Origin: Magnetococcales bacterium
GTDB lineage: Bacteria > Pseudomonadota > Magnetococcia > Magnetococcales > Magnetaquicoccaceae
Assembly (NCBI GenBank): GCA_015232705.1
Contig: JADFZD010000005.1
Span: 1-32,648 of the forward strand
Direction: 5' to 3'
Length of the DNA: 32,648 bases
Shown here: piece after piece, positions 17,343 through 28,210 of the stretch
How the letters are laid out: every line of letters begins with the position of its first letter
How positions within the stretch are numbered: position 1 is the first letter of the stretch
Position numbers and translations under genes: made by a program
Notes under the pieces: generated by a model
What the model was told of the DNA's origin: nothing
The model's input: only the letters and a program-made list of their open reading frames with translations
Database searches by the model: none

Positions 17343-18842
17343 GTGGCTGACTATCATGTTCCCGTTGTCGGGGATGACATCAAAACGCCTGATCTGAAAA
17401 CCGGCACCATGGCCCATCTGCACCCGTATCCGGCCACGGCCAAGCATATGGACCCCATGGGGTTTCCAGGCGAACGGGTGGAAAACTGGCAACAGAAGGG
17501 CATCGAAAAGCTCGGTGAGTTGCTCAAGAAATACCGTTCTCTCCAGGTCTACCTGGACATCTGCGTCAAGTGTGGCGCCTGCACCGATAAGTGTCACTAC
17601 TACCTCGGTACCCAGGACCCCAACAACATGCCGGTGATGCGTGCCGAGTTGATGCGCAGCGTCTATCGCCGCTATTTCACCCCGGCTGGCAAGCTGGTAC
17701 CGGGTTTGGTGAATGCCGCCGATTTCGACGAAGAGACTCTGGGCAAGTGGTTTACCTATTTCCACCAGTGCTCCCAATGTCGCCGTTGTTCGGTCTTCTG
17801 TCCGTTCGGCATCGACACCGCCGAAATCACCATGGCAGCCCGCGAGATCATGAATGCCATTGGTGTGGGTCACAAGTATTCGGTCGAGATCATTGGCAAG
17901 GTTCATCAGATCGGCAACAACCTGGGCATTCCCAAGCCGGCACTCAAGGGAACCTTGGAATTTCTTGAAGAGGAGATCCTCGATTCCACCGGGTATGACG
18001 TGCGCATCCCTCTGGATCAGGAGGGAGCCGATGTTCTGCTGGTCGCTCCTTCGGCGGACTTCTTCAGCGAACCACACATCCAGTCTCTGATGGGGTATGC
18101 CAAGGTATTCCATCAGGCCGGCATTTCGTTCACGATCAGTTCGTATGCCTCGGAAGCGGCCAATTTCGGCATGTTCATAGGCTCTTATGATCAGCAGAAA
18201 AAAATTGCCAAGCGTGTGGTGGAGCAGGCCCGCGACCTGAAGGTCAAGCGACTGGTGGTTGGTGAGTGCGGACATGCCTGGCGCGTGGCCTATGCTTTCT
18301 GGAACACCCTGAATGGTCCGTTCGATTTTCTCGATCCCCGTTATCCGGCCCCGCAGCATATCTGCGAGTTCACCCATGACCTTCTCAACCGGGGTGCCCT
18401 GACTCTGGACAAGGAGGCCAACGATTCGTTCCGAGTGACCTTCCACGACTCCTGCAATGTGGCGCGCGCCACGCGCATGGGTCCGAAGGCGGGTGGGCAG
18501 TTCGAAATACCGCGTGATCTCATTCGTGCCAGCTGCAACCATTATGTGGACATGGACGAAGATACGATTCGCGAGAAGACCTTCTGTTGCGGAGGCGGTG
18601 GTGGTCTGTTGACCGATGAGTTGATGGATCTTCGCATTCGTGGGGTGCAGCCGCGTGTGACCGCTTTGAAGCGTGTCATGGAGAGTGACAAGGTCAATTT
18701 CATGGCGTTGATTTGTGCCATCTGCAAGGCGCAGTTCACCAAGGTGTTGCCGATGTATGGCATTCCCATGGAGATGGTGGGTGGAGTGCATCAGTTGGTG
18801 AGCAATGCGATTCAGTTGGGTGTCAAGAAGGGTGTGGTGTAA
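17343..18842 (+). CDS. dsrK: DsrK-type iron-sulfur protein (HdrD-like)
   Basis: 'DICVKCGACTDKCHYYLGTQDPNNMPVMRAEL', 'QCSQCRRCSVFCPFGIDTAEI', 'FCCGGGGGLLTDELMDLR'. Confidence 0.95.
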   Translation: MADYHVPVVGDDIKTPDLKTGTMAHLHPYPATAKHMDPMGFPGERVENWQQKGIEKLGELLKKYRSLQVYLDICVKCGACTDKCHYYLGTQDPNNMPVMRAELMRSVYRRYFTPAGKLVPGLVNAADFDEETLGKWFTYFHQCSQCRRCSVFCPFGIDTAEITMAAREIMNAIGVGHKYSVEIIGKVHQIGNNLGIPKPALKGTLEFLEEEILDSTGYDVRIPLDQEGADVLLVAPSADFFSEPHIQSLMGYAKVFHQAGISFTISSYASEAANFGMFIGSYDQQKKIAKRVVEQARDLKVKRLVVGECGHAWRVAYAFWNTLNGPFDFLDPRYPAPQHICEFTHDLLNRGALTLDKEANDSFRVTFHDSCNVARATRMGPKAGGQFEIPRDLIRASCNHYVDMDEDTIREKTFCCGGGGGLLTDELMDLRIRGVQPRVTALKRVMESDKVNFMALICAICKAQFTKVLPMYGIPMEMVGGVHQLVSNAIQLGVKKGVV

Positions 18843-18884
18843 GAGGGCGGATCACGCGCAACTCTGCGTTTGAAAACGGATCGT

Positions 18885-18936
18885 GTCCAGGGGCCAATGG
18901 CCCCTGGTGGGATCCAAGGGCAACGCCCCTGAGACT
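18885..18936 (-). repeat. Double-hairpin repeat copy e
   Basis: GTCCAGGGGCCaatGGCCCCTGGTGGGATCCAAGGGCaacGCCCCTGAG. Confidence 0.85.
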
Positions 18937-18970
18937 TGGACTTGAATTTTATGGTGCGTCTTTACAAAGA

Positions 18971-19198
18971 AAAAAATTTCACGTTTTTTGTGAAATTTTT
19001 TAAGCGTGCGCATTGCTCTTTGGAGACCATTTTTGGGGGGTGCAAAAGGTCTCCAAAGACCAATGCCAAATCAGACCGCCTAAGACGGCGCAACGCAGAG
19101 GGCCATACACGCCCCTTTCGTTGCCAAAGGCGCAACGAAAGGGGCGCATAAAATGCACGCGCGCTTGCGCGATTTTCACAAAGATCGTGAAAAATCGC
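18971..19198. repeat. Chain of consecutive perfect or near-perfect hairpins
   Basis: AAAAAATTTCAC/GTGAAATTTTTT (18971-19001); CTTTGGAGACC/GGTCTCCAAAG (19018-19058); CGCCCCTTTCGTTG-ccaaaggcg-CAACGAAAGGGGCG (19110-19146); GCGATTTTCAC/GTGAAAAATCGC (19169-19198). Confidence 0.85.
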
Positions 19199-19243
19199 TT
19201 ATCGTTAAAGGCACGCGAAAGTCAAAATCATAAAGACACATTC

Positions 19244-19294
19244 CCAAGGGCTTTGCCCTTGAATCCCACCAGGGCGATAATCGCCCTGGACCCG
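19244..19294 (+). repeat. Double-hairpin repeat copy f
   Basis: CCAAGGGCtttGCCCTTGAATCCCACCAGGGCGAtaaTCGCCCTGGACCC. Confidence 0.85.
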
Positions 19295-19368
19295 TAATAC
19301 GTGAAACATTCAGCACTGAGCATTCATTTCTTAACCTCCTATGCGGTCCCCCGCCGAAAGCCACACGC

Positions 19369-20100
19369 ATGAGCCGAAACGACGGACGCCAACCAGACGA
19401 AATGCGGCCCGTAAACATCACCCGCCCCTTCAACCACCGCGCTGAAGGCTCCTGCCTCATCAGCTTCGGCCAAACCCGCGTGATCTGTACCGCCTCCGTC
19501 GAAGAACAACAACCACGCTGGATGAAAAACCAAAATCGCGGCTGGGTCACCGCCGAATACGGTATGATCCCACGCGCCACCCATGACCGCACCACCCGCG
19601 AAGCCAGCCAAGGCCGACAGGGAGGCCGCACCCTCGAAATCCAACGCTTGATCGGTCGCTCGCTCCGCTCCGTCACCGACTTGACCAAATTGGGCAAACG
19701 CACCATCTGGATCGACTGCGACGTGGTACAGGCCGATGGCGGTACCCGCACCGCCTCCATCACCGGTGGCTTTATCGCCTTCATGGATGCCTGCCGCTGG
19801 CTCGAAAAGCAGGGATTGATCAAATCCCTTCCCATCACCGACTTCGTGGCCGCCGTCAGCTGCGGCATGGTAAAAGGTTCCCCGCTTCTGGATCTGAACT
19901 ATAAAGAGGATTCCGACTGCGAAACAGATATGAATTTTGTAATGACAGGCAGCGGAAAATTCATCGAGATCCAGGGAACCGCCGAGACCGCACCCTTCAC
20001 CCTGAATGATTTCAATGCCATGGCCAATCTGGCCAACAAAGGGATCGGTGAGTTGATCGCCCTGCAACGCAAAACCTTTCTGGGTGAGCTCTCCGCGTGA
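19369..20100 (+). CDS. rph: Ribonuclease PH
   Basis: '[16 protein letters not shown]', '[17 protein letters not shown]', '[15 protein letters not shown]', '[18 protein letters not shown]'. Confidence 0.97.
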   Translation: MSRNDGRQPDEMRPVNITRPFNHRAEGSCLISFGQTRVICTASVEEQQPRWMKNQNRGWVTAEYGMIPRATHDRTTREASQGRQGGRTLEIQRLIGRSLRSVTDLTKLGKRTIWIDCDVVQADGGTRTASITGGFIAFMDACRWLEKQGLIKSLPITDFVAAVSCGMVKGSPLLDLNYKEDSDCETDMNFVMTGSGKFIEIQGTAETAPFTLNDFNAMANLANKGIGELIALQRKTFLGELSA

Positions 20101-21251
20101 CCGAAACGGTCGCCACACCCCTGACACTCTACATTCACCTCCCGTTTTGCATTCGCAAGTGTCCCTATTGCGATTTTCACTCTCTGCCTGACCGCCTGGA
20201 TGAAGCGTCCGCCTATGTCGCACGTCTGATCGACGAGTTGCGACACAGGCGATCACGTCTTGTCCGGGATGCGCGACCGTTGCATGCCATTTTCTTCGGG
20301 GGTGGCACACCCTCTCTCATGCAGAGTGGCGCCATCCTGACGATACTGGACGCGGTACGCACCGAGTGGCCCCTGGAGGAGCATTGCGAAATCACGCTGG
20401 AGGCCAATCCGGAGTCGTGTCACCTTGAGAAGATTGGGGCGTGGATGGAAGCAGGCGTCAACCGGGTGAGTCTGGGTGTGCAGGCGCTGGATGACCATCG
20501 CTTGCGGCAATTGGGGCGTCCCCATGATCGCGATCGGGCGTTACGGGCAATAGATGCATTGAAGGCGAGCGGATTGACGCGTATCAACATGGATCTGATT
20601 TATGCGACCCCTGGGCTGAGTTTGAAGGCTTGGGAAGTGGAGTTGACCGAGGCTGTGGCGTTGGCGTTGGGTCATCTCTCCTGTTACGCCTTGACGCTGG
20701 AGGAGGGAACACCCTTCAAACGGCTTTATGATGCGGGCCGTCTGCGTTTGCCGGACGAAGGGTTGGGTTTGGCATTCTTTCGCTTTACGCGACAATTTCT
20801 GGCGCATCATGGTTATGATCCTTACGAGATCAGCAACTTCGCCAAGCCGGGTCAAACATGTCGGCACAATCTCAACTATTGGGAATATGGGGACTATCTG
20901 GGTATTGGTTCCGGGGCGCACGGCAAGTGGCAGGATGGGGCCGGGATGATCTGGCGATGGGCCAACAGGACGGATCTGACCGGTTATTTGTGTGATGATT
21001 TTGTTGGTTTGGAGCCTCTCCAAGCATCGGAAGCGGCCATGGAGTGCGTGATGATGGGGTTGAGGAAGGCTGCCGGGATGTCACGAGGAAGGTATCGATC
21101 CATCACCGGGTTGGATCTGGTTGATGCGCGCAGTGAGCAGGTGATGGCCCTGGTGGAGGCGGGTTTGGTGGTGGTGGAATTGGATCGGGTACGGGTAACC
21201 GAGATGGGGGCGGCCTGTCTGGATGATATTGTGGAGCGGTTGACCGGGTAA
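20097..21251 (+). CDS. hemW: Radical SAM heme chaperone HemW (GTG start, overlaps rph)
   Basis: '[18 protein letters not shown]' CxxxCxxC, '[10 protein letters not shown]', '[11 protein letters not shown]', '[20 protein letters not shown]'. Confidence 0.95.
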   Translation: MTETVATPLTLYIHLPFCIRKCPYCDFHSLPDRLDEASAYVARLIDELRHRRSRLVRDARPLHAIFFGGGTPSLMQSGAILTILDAVRTEWPLEEHCEITLEANPESCHLEKIGAWMEAGVNRVSLGVQALDDHRLRQLGRPHDRDRALRAIDALKASGLTRINMDLIYATPGLSLKAWEVELTEAVALALGHLSCYALTLEEGTPFKRLYDAGRLRLPDEGLGLAFFRFTRQFLAHHGYDPYEISNFAKPGQTCRHNLNYWEYGDYLGIGSGAHGKWQDGAGMIWRWANRTDLTGYLCDDFVGLEPLQASEAAMECVMMGLRKAAGMSRGRYRSITGLDLVDARSEQVMALVEAGLVVVELDRVRVTEMGAACLDDIVERLTG

Positions 21252-21270
21252 AATGGATCTTGAGGATCAC

Positions 21271-21330
21271 GGGGGTCCGGGGACGATGATCGCCCCCGGC
21301 GGAGGTTCGGAAGGCTCAAGCCTCCGAGGT
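21271..21330 (-). repeat. Double-hairpin repeat copy g
   Basis: GGGGGTCCGGGGACGAtgaTCGCCCCCGGCGGAGGTTCGGAAGGCTcaAGCCTCCGAGG. Confidence 0.85.
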
Positions 21331-21677
21331 TTTGTATTATTACTTTTATCTATATGGGCACCTTTCAAAGAAAAATTTTTTCACGATTTTTGTGGAAAGA
21401 ATGTCCCGCCAGCCAAGGCTTACGGGATCGTTGTGCGCCTTTGGCAAAACAATCCCGCGAACTTGGCCAAAGAAAGAATTGACCGCCGAAGGCGGTTAAA
21501 CCGTCGCGCACCTCGTCCATGTTGCCAAAGAGGCAATCGCGACGCCGTTGCTGCCTTCGGTGGGATGATAGGGTTGGCGTGCATGAGCCAAGGGTTGGCC
21601 TCCTTTGGCGGCTTGCTTGGGGCAAGGCGAAGAGGCGTCGTTTTGCCAAAAGCGCAAAACGACGCCTCTTTCAACTT

Positions 21678-21833
21678 AGATCCGGCAGTTGCGGGTGATT
21701 GCGTGAGCTAACATATTGGTTCATTTGGTGAAGTGTAAGAAACCGAAGTTACCTTATTGATAATGAGGCCTTCTTCCGATTTGCCATATGGATCAAGAGG
21801 TTGCCGCAGGTGATTGCCCGCAATTGCGGATCT
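21678..21833 (+). repeat. MITE-like family 2, copy C
   Basis: AGATCCGGCAGTTGCG ... CGCAATTGCGGATCT; shares 'CCATATGGATCAA' and 'GTTACCTT' blocks with copy B; flanked by TA on both sides. Confidence 0.75.
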
Positions 21834-21889
21834 AGGTTCAAGTCTGCGCGCAAGCGATTTTCACAAGAACCGTGAAAATCGCTTTTTTC

Positions 21890-22184
21890 GGTTCTTCCGG
21901 CGGAAGCGTACCTGGACCTCCTGAAAGGCGTTATTGCACGGTAAACAGGTGTCAGAAGCAGTATACAGACGGGAGCATAAAGTGGGCGCTCCACTTTTGA
22001 GCGTGGGCCCACCCCCCGAACCCCCAAATGCAGCACTGGCCGCCAAAACCGGCTCCGCCGGCGGCCAGTGCTGCCGATGGTATTCAGGGGGATCACCCCA
22101 TCTCAAAGGTCGTTCGTCCATTTATATCCCGTCTGGTTTGCCAGGGGCCAAAAGCACCCCAGGTACGCTTCCGCCGGAAGAGCC
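21890..22184. repeat. 295-bp TIR-bounded element with internal 15-bp hairpin
   Basis: Left GGTTCTTCCGGCGGAAGCGTACCTGG; right is its inverse with one mismatch; internal GCAGCACTGGCCGCC ... GGCGGCCAGTGCTGC (22030-22074). Confidence 0.8.
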
Positions 22185-22247
22185 CAATTTGAACTTCTCA
22201 AGGGTAATCAGCAGAACATTCATGAACACAACCTCTGGAGGTCTATA

Positions 22248-23702
22248 TCAATGGCGACGGCGAAACAATCGGTGGTAGTGATCTACAGGGGAAAACAGTG
22301 CATTGCCGACCACGCCCAGGGATTCGGACTGGCCGATGAACAACACTCCGCTTGGCACCAGTGCCTGATGAAAATTGGCAATCAACTGCTCCTGCAAATG
22401 GCTTTTCATATAGATCAACAGATTACGGCAACTAATCAGATCGAGGGTATCACATGGGGGGCCAGTCATCACATCCCTCTGTTCGAAAGTGACAGCTTTC
22501 CTGATCTCCTGGCAAATCTCGAAATGTTCGCCTCTTGCCCGAAAATAACGAGCACGCAGCGTATTGTCCATCTCTTTGAACGCCGCTTGCCGATAGAAAC
22601 CGCCTCTGGCCAACTCCAGACCATCGGGATTGAGATCTGTGCCGATTATCTGCAAAACAGGACGATCACAGGATCGATTCAGCAACTCGGTAATCAAAAT
22701 TGCCAGGGTGTAGGCCTCTTCTCCAGAGGCACAACCCGGCACCCAGACCCGAAAGGCATCACCGGTATGTTTGGTGACCACGATTTTTGCCAGCAAACGT
22801 TCCAATTCATAGAAGGAGTCACGATCGCGGAAGAACGAGGAAACGGAGACCAAAAACAGATGCTGTAGAGTTTTCAATTCATTCGGCTGGCTACGCACCC
22901 AGGATAGATAAGCCTCGGGATTTTTTACTCCCAGGGTCGCCTTACGCTTTTCCAGGCGACGCAACAGGGTCTCCTCTTTGTAACTGGAAAAATCGATCCC
23001 GGTTGCCTGGTGTACCATGCGCAACAGAATTTCGAGTTCTCGTTGCGCGGGTTCTGGGATCGACGTGTCCGGCAGAAATTCCGGATTGCCTGGAACACCG
23101 GGAAACAATTCCGCAAGGGTTTGACCCATATCCTGTACCGACAAAATCCGATTCACCAGACCAGCCTCGATGGCGGCATTCGGCATGCCGTTGAATTTGG
23201 CCTCGTTTGGATTTTGTGCAAAGGCCAAGCCCCCATGGTCCTTGATGGCGCGGCACCCGGCTACACCGTCAAAACCGGTGCCGGAGAGCACGATCCCGAT
23301 GGCCTTGTGCTGGCAGGTGGTGGCAATTGACGTGAACAGTGTATTGATCGACGGGGTGGACAGATGCGAGGCGGAAGGTTCCTGCAAGTGCAAGGAGAGG
23401 TTGGCTCCCTGCACCAAGCCATCCTTGCCAGATGGAATCACCTGTACGGTATCGACCCTCAGGGGTGCGCCATCCTGGGCCAAAACAACAGGAAAGACCG
23501 ATTGCCGGCCAAGCAGACGCATGATCAATTCATCGTGGCCATTCCGCGCCATGTGCTGAGCCACCACATAGGTCAGTCTCCCGGTCGGACGCATCCGCGC
23601 CAACATGGCCAGCATGGCTTCCAAGCCTCCCGCCGAAGCTCCGATACCCACGACATGCGGTGACGAATCTCTCCTGCCGGTGGGGATCCAGCTGCCGTTC
23701 AT
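22248..23702 (-). CDS. CheB methylesterase-CheR methyltransferase fusion without receiver or kinase
   Basis: CheB '[13 protein letters not shown]', '[15 protein letters not shown]', '[14 protein letters not shown]'; CheR '[18 protein letters not shown]', '[12 protein letters not shown]'. Confidence 0.93.
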   Translation of the reverse strand: MNGSWIPTGRRDSSPHVVGIGASAGGLEAMLAMLARMRPTGRLTYVVAQHMARNGHDELIMRLLGRQSVFPVVLAQDGAPLRVDTVQVIPSGKDGLVQGANLSLHLQEPSASHLSTPSINTLFTSIATTCQHKAIGIVLSGTGFDGVAGCRAIKDHGGLAFAQNPNEAKFNGMPNAAIEAGLVNRILSVQDMGQTLAELFPGVPGNPEFLPDTSIPEPAQRELEILLRMVHQATGIDFSSYKEETLLRRLEKRKATLGVKNPEAYLSWVRSQPNELKTLQHLFLVSVSSFFRDRDSFYELERLLAKIVVTKHTGDAFRVWVPGCASGEEAYTLAILITELLNRSCDRPVLQIIGTDLNPDGLELARGGFYRQAAFKEMDNTLRARYFRARGEHFEICQEIRKAVTFEQRDVMTGPPCDTLDLISCRNLLIYMKSHLQEQLIANFHQALVPSGVLFIGQSESLGVVGNALFSPVDHYHRLFRRRH

Positions 23703-26700
23703 GCTGGCTGACCTAGAGCCCTCAACCTTTCCAGCGCTGTTTCAAAGTCGTACATGGCCACCGCGGAAGCCACTTCGCTTAATTTCGAGGCAAAAGGCGT
23801 CCCTTTGACCAGAATCAACAACTCTTCCAGGGTGTCGGTGGCTTCGGTTTCATCCTCCCTGATCTGTTTTTCCAAACGTTCCAACAGAGGGATCACCTTG
23901 GCCAATTCAGCAACGACACGAGGTGCGGCATTGGACAGCTCCAGCGTGTTTTCGTCATCGATCCGGCGCAAACCCGCTATCACCGGTGCGAGTTCGGACA
24001 GAGTATGGCGCAGCAGTTCTTTTATGGTCTCGGCGTTCGCATTCTCGTTGCAGGCCGCCTCAAGCGCGCCAGCCGCCGCCTGCACCCTTCGGGCTCCGAT
24101 ATTGCCTGCCGTGCCCTTGAGGGTATGGGCACAGCGGGCGGCTGCCGAGGGATCATCCTCTTGCCGGGCAGCGGCGAACAACGTCGCAAAGTCGCCCTGG
24201 TTGTCACGGAACTTGTTCAAGAGACGGAAGTAGAGTTTTTCGTTGTTCATGGTCGTGGCAAGCCCTGCCTTGACCTCAATGCCGGGCAGCGGCGGCAATC
24301 CCATGGTGGAGATCTCCGGATCCGCCGGTTGAGTAGCCTGCGCGGATGGCTTTGTCGTGATCTTTTCGTCAGCGACAGGAGTGATCCATCGAGCCAGGGT
24401 TTGAAACATCTCGCCTACATTCAGGGGTTTGGCGATGTGATCCACCATCCCGGCTGCAATCACCTTTTCGCGGTCGCCGGCCATGGCATTCGCGGTCATG
24501 GCGATAATGGGCATGTCTTGCCAAGCAGGATTCTCACGAATTTTGCGGGTGGCCGTATAACCGTCCATCACCGGCATCTGGCAATCCATCAGCACGGCGT
24601 CAAAACGGTCGTCTTTGGTCAACAAGTCGAGGGCCTCTCGGCCGTTGTAGGCCAGCACGACTTCCATGCCAGCTTGGCTCAGCAGTTCCATCGCCAATTC
24701 TTGATTCATCTCGTTGTCTTCGGCCAGCAAGACCCTTGCTCCCTTAAGCCTGGCCATGGCCTCGATGCTGGTATTGACCTTTTCACGTGAACATGTCTCC
24801 GTGACATAGCCCTTGATCAATCTCGCGCCGATCGCCTCCAGCAGGGAGGAGGAGGTAACCGGTTTGGTCAATACGGTTTGCAGCGCTACGCCGTGCTGTT
24901 CGGCGATCCCGAGCGCCTCTTCACGACCATAGGCCGTGACCATGATTACTGCCGGAATCCGGATCAACTGCTCTTCCTGCAATCGCTGCACAGTCTCGAC
25001 ACCGTCCATGCCCGGCATTTTCCAGTCCATCAGAACCAGATCGTAGGGCAACGCCTTTTTCTCCGCAGCAGCGATCATGGTCAGTGCCTGTTGACCGTTC
25101 CAGGCCACATCCACCTCCAGCCCGAAGGTCTTGGCCATGCTGGAGAGGATTTCCCGCGCCGTGGCATTGTCATCCACCACCAGAACGCGCACTCCGAGCA
25201 GTTCTGCGGCATTGAAAATGCGGCGCGGCATTGGAATTTTCTGCAAACCAAAATGGGCATGAAAGTGGAAGTGCGACCCCTTGCCGACCTCGCTTTCGAC
25301 CCAGATTCGTCCTCCCATCAATTCGACGAGGTTCTTCGAGATCGCCAGTCCCAGCCCGGTACCTCCGTATTTGCGTGTAGTCGACGTATCCGCCTGGCAG
25401 AAACTTTGGAACATTTTGCCGCATTGTTCCGGTGTCATGCCGATACCGGTATCCTTGACCCAGAAGTGCAACGTGACTCCGGATGTTTCATCCTCGGGAT
25501 CCCCTCCAGGCACCTTCTCGATACCGATCACGATTTCGCCCGCATCGGTGAATTTCACCGCGTTGTTTCCGAGATTGATGAGCACCTGTCCCAACCGCAG
25601 AGGATCGCCGACCAACGCGGTCGGAACATCGGGCGCCACGTTGAACAGAAGTTCGAGCCCTTTGTCCTCGGTTTTTATGCCGACCAGGTTGGAGAGATGA
25701 TCCATCACATCTTCCAGACGGAAGTCGATGACCTCCATCGACATCTTGCCTGCTTCGATCTTGGAAAAATCGAGAATATCGTTGATGATGCCGAGCAGGT
25801 TCTCGCCCGCCCGATGTACCTTCTCTATGTGGTTGCGTTGCCTCTTGTCGAGTTCGGTTTGCAAAGCCAGATGGGACATGCCGATGATGGCGTTCATCGG
25901 GGTGCGAATCTCATGACTCATATTGGCCAGAAAATCGCTTTTGGCTTTGGTGGCCTCTTCAGCAAGCGCCTTGGCCTTGATCAATTCCTGCTGTGCATGC
26001 ATGTATTCGCTGATGTCTTGCGTCACACCGTACATGTCCGTGGGCTTGCCATTCTGATCCTTGACCACCGAACCGAAGGCGTGAATCCAGACCACGTTGC
26101 CGTCGATGGGGCGTTTGTAAGCGTAAATCGAATCGTAAGCATGCACCTTGCCGTCGATGGCATCCTGGAAATTCTGTCCCGTGCTCTTGGCATACTCGGG
26201 ATCGCCGGCTTCGACATTGACGAACCAATCCTCCATGACACGGTAACGGTACTCCTGGTTTGGAATGTCGCCGAAGATGGCAACGGCGCGCTGGGATGAG
26301 TTGTACCAGCCGGAACCGTCCAGAGGTACATGCCAGTAGCCGGCCTTGGTGAGCCCGAGCGCTTGGTCGGCCAGGAAATTGGTGCGCTTGATCTCCTCCT
26401 CCATGCGCCTACGGTTGGTGATATCCCGGTAGACCACGACACTTCCGACCAGGTCGCGTTCCTTGAAAATCGGTGTTGTGGAGTATTCAACTGGAATGGA
26501 GGTGCCATCCTTGCACCAGAGCACTTCGGTATCTATGACGCGTGACAGGCCGTCGTGCGCCGTCAGATACATCGGGCACTGTTCACGAGGGAAAAGAGTA
26601 CCATCCGGGTGTTTGTGATGGATGAGTTCATGCATGGAGCGACCAATGAACTCATCCATGACATAACCGAGAATGCTCGGGGCTGCGGAATTGGCAAAGG

Positions 26701-28210
26701 TCATCACGCCGTTGGCATCGAGACCGACAATGCCATCGTTCACCGAACTCAGGATGAGACGGCTACGCTCTTCCAGGGCGGCGAGAGAAGCGGAGGTCTC
26801 CTGGAGGGAGCGTTGTTGCGCTTCCATTTCCACCGTCTGTTCTTCGAGCAGGGCGGCTTGGCGCTCCATATTTTCCGCCTGTCGCTGGGTTTCCACCAAC
26901 AGCTGTTCAGTTTTGCTGTTGCGTTCCAGGATCTCCATGCTCATGGCCAGCAGGGGAATCAGACTGTCGAGCAACTCCTGCTCTTTGAGGCCGAAGCCCT
27001 GCAGAGATGCCAGTTCGATCACCCCAAGCAGACGATGTTTACTCAGGATAGGCAGCACCATGATGGCGCGGGGTGCCGCATCTCCAAGGCTGGAGCCGAT
27101 CCGGATGTAGTCTTCCGGCGGCTCCGTGATCAGGATGGGTAGGTGTTCCAGAGCGCACTGACCGACCAGTCCCTGGCCGATGGCAAAGTGCTGGTCCAGG
27201 TTTTTGCGGGCGCGGTAGGCGTAACTGCTCATCAGACGCAACCGGTTCTGTTCTTCCTCATGGAGGTAAAGCACCCCCTGGCCGATCTTCATCAGTGGCG
27301 CGATATTCGACAGGAACCTTTGGGCCAGATCGATCATGCTGGAGGCTGTTTGCAATTGTGTGGAGATGGCCGCCACATGGGTCTTGATCCAGCGTTGCGT
27401 CTCCATTTGCAGGGCTTCGTTTTGCAGGACCGCTACCGCGCGTGCAAGGACGCCGATTTCGTTGGCGTAATCGCGGTAGGGGATGGGATGGAAGAGTTGG
27501 CCAGTCGCCAGTTGTTCAACCGCCTCACGCAGACGGTCGATGGGTGTGCTGACGGAACGCAGCACCAGAAACCACAATATAACTCCCATCGCCAAAGCAA
27601 CACCCAGCAGGATCATGGATTTCCATAAGCCCTGCTCCGCGTTGTTCAGGGAAACATCGAACAGTTCATGAGCGTTTTCTTCTTTGAATTGAATAATATT
27701 CCTCATATATTCGTTGGCGATGATGCCAGGCTTCTGAAATTCCTGCGAGGTGACCAGAGCGTGTGCCTCGGCGGCACGTCCACTACCCAGGAGGTTCAGT
27801 GCGTTGTCCACGCCATGTATGTAGGTGGCGAAATTTTCCTCAAACCGGATCAAATCTCTCCGGTTCTCTTCACGCATGAGTGTTGGCTTGAGCTGCTCGA
27901 TCTCCTTGGCGAGTTGGCTGCGAGCCTCGGTCAATTGGCCAAGGACACGCTTCCGTTCCGAGTCGTCGGTCGTCATGATGGCCTGACGCACGGTGCGTCC
28001 GATGGTGGTGTAGGCGATCAACGCACTTTTAGCGTATGATACCCCTTTCATCCCGATTTCGTAGAGCGCTTGCAGGTTGCTGACCAACTGACGATTTTCC
28101 AGAACGCCTCCAACACTGATCCCAATGGCCAGAAGCAACATCAAGGCAAACCCGAAGGCAAGTTTGAGCTTCAAGGTACGTTTTTCCAGTGCGATCATCC
28201 AGGGGTTCAT
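23699..28210 (-). CDS. Hybrid sensor histidine kinase: TM/HAMP, GAF, two PAS, HisKA, HATPase_c, two receivers, Hpt
   Basis: '[19 protein letters not shown]', '[19 protein letters not shown]', '[14 protein letters not shown]', '[18 protein letters not shown]', '[13 protein letters not shown]'; 4-nt overlaps with both neighbours. Confidence 0.95.
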   Translation of the reverse strand: MNPWMIALEKRTLKLKLAFGFALMLLLAIGISVGGVLENRQLVSNLQALYEIGMKGVSYAKSALIAYTTIGRTVRQAIMTTDDSERKRVLGQLTEARSQLAKEIEQLKPTLMREENRRDLIRFEENFATYIHGVDNALNLLGSGRAAEAHALVTSQEFQKPGIIANEYMRNIIQFKEENAHELFDVSLNNAEQGLWKSMILLGVALAMGVILWFLVLRSVSTPIDRLREAVEQLATGQLFHPIPYRDYANEIGVLARAVAVLQNEALQMETQRWIKTHVAAISTQLQTASSMIDLAQRFLSNIAPLMKIGQGVLYLHEEEQNRLRLMSSYAYRARKNLDQHFAIGQGLVGQCALEHLPILITEPPEDYIRIGSSLGDAAPRAIMVLPILSKHRLLGVIELASLQGFGLKEQELLDSLIPLLAMSMEILERNSKTEQLLVETQRQAENMERQAALLEEQTVEMEAQQRSLQETSASLAALEERSRLILSSVNDGIVGLDANGVMTFANSAAPSILGYVMDEFIGRSMHELIHHKHPDGTLFPREQCPMYLTAHDGLSRVIDTEVLWCKDGTSIPVEYSTTPIFKERDLVGSVVVYRDITNRRRMEEEIKRTNFLADQALGLTKAGYWHVPLDGSGWYNSSQRAVAIFGDIPNQEYRYRVMEDWFVNVEAGDPEYAKSTGQNFQDAIDGKVHAYDSIYAYKRPIDGNVVWIHAFGSVVKDQNGKPTDMYGVTQDISEYMHAQQELIKAKALAEEATKAKSDFLANMSHEIRTPMNAIIGMSHLALQTELDKRQRNHIEKVHRAGENLLGIINDILDFSKIEAGKMSMEVIDFRLEDVMDHLSNLVGIKTEDKGLELLFNVAPDVPTALVGDPLRLGQVLINLGNNAVKFTDAGEIVIGIEKVPGGDPEDETSGVTLHFWVKDTGIGMTPEQCGKMFQSFCQADTSTTRKYGGTGLGLAISKNLVELMGGRIWVESEVGKGSHFHFHAHFGLQKIPMPRRIFNAAELLGVRVLVVDDNATAREILSSMAKTFGLEVDVAWNGQQALTMIAAAEKKALPYDLVLMDWKMPGMDGVETVQRLQEEQLIRIPAVIMVTAYGREEALGIAEQHGVALQTVLTKPVTSSSLLEAIGARLIKGYVTETCSREKVNTSIEAMARLKGARVLLAEDNEMNQELAMELLSQAGMEVVLAYNGREALDLLTKDDRFDAVLMDCQMPVMDGYTATRKIRENPAWQDMPIIAMTANAMAGDREKVIAAGMVDHIAKPLNVGEMFQTLARWITPVADEKITTKPSAQATQPADPEISTMGLPPLPGIEVKAGLATTMNNEKLYFRLLNKFRDNQGDFATLFAAARQEDDPSAAARCAHTLKGTAGNIGARRVQAAAGALEAACNENANAETIKELLRHTLSELAPVIAGLRRIDDENTLELSNAAPRVVAELAKVIPLLERLEKQIREDETEATDTLEELLILVKGTPFASKLSEVASAVAMYDFETALERLRALGQPA

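Noticed and set aside
17220-18791. 523-aa minus-strand ORF
   Set aside because: Antisense to dsrK, whose cysteine motifs are clear; the shadow has no domain logic.
18885-21889. CRISPR array possibility for the repeated hairpins
   Set aside because: No regularly spaced identical direct repeats with unique spacers and no cas genes.
24878-26299. 473-aa plus-strand ORF, and similarly 28954-30228 (424 aa)
   Set aside because: Antisense to the hybrid kinase and PocR sensor; long only because of codon bias.
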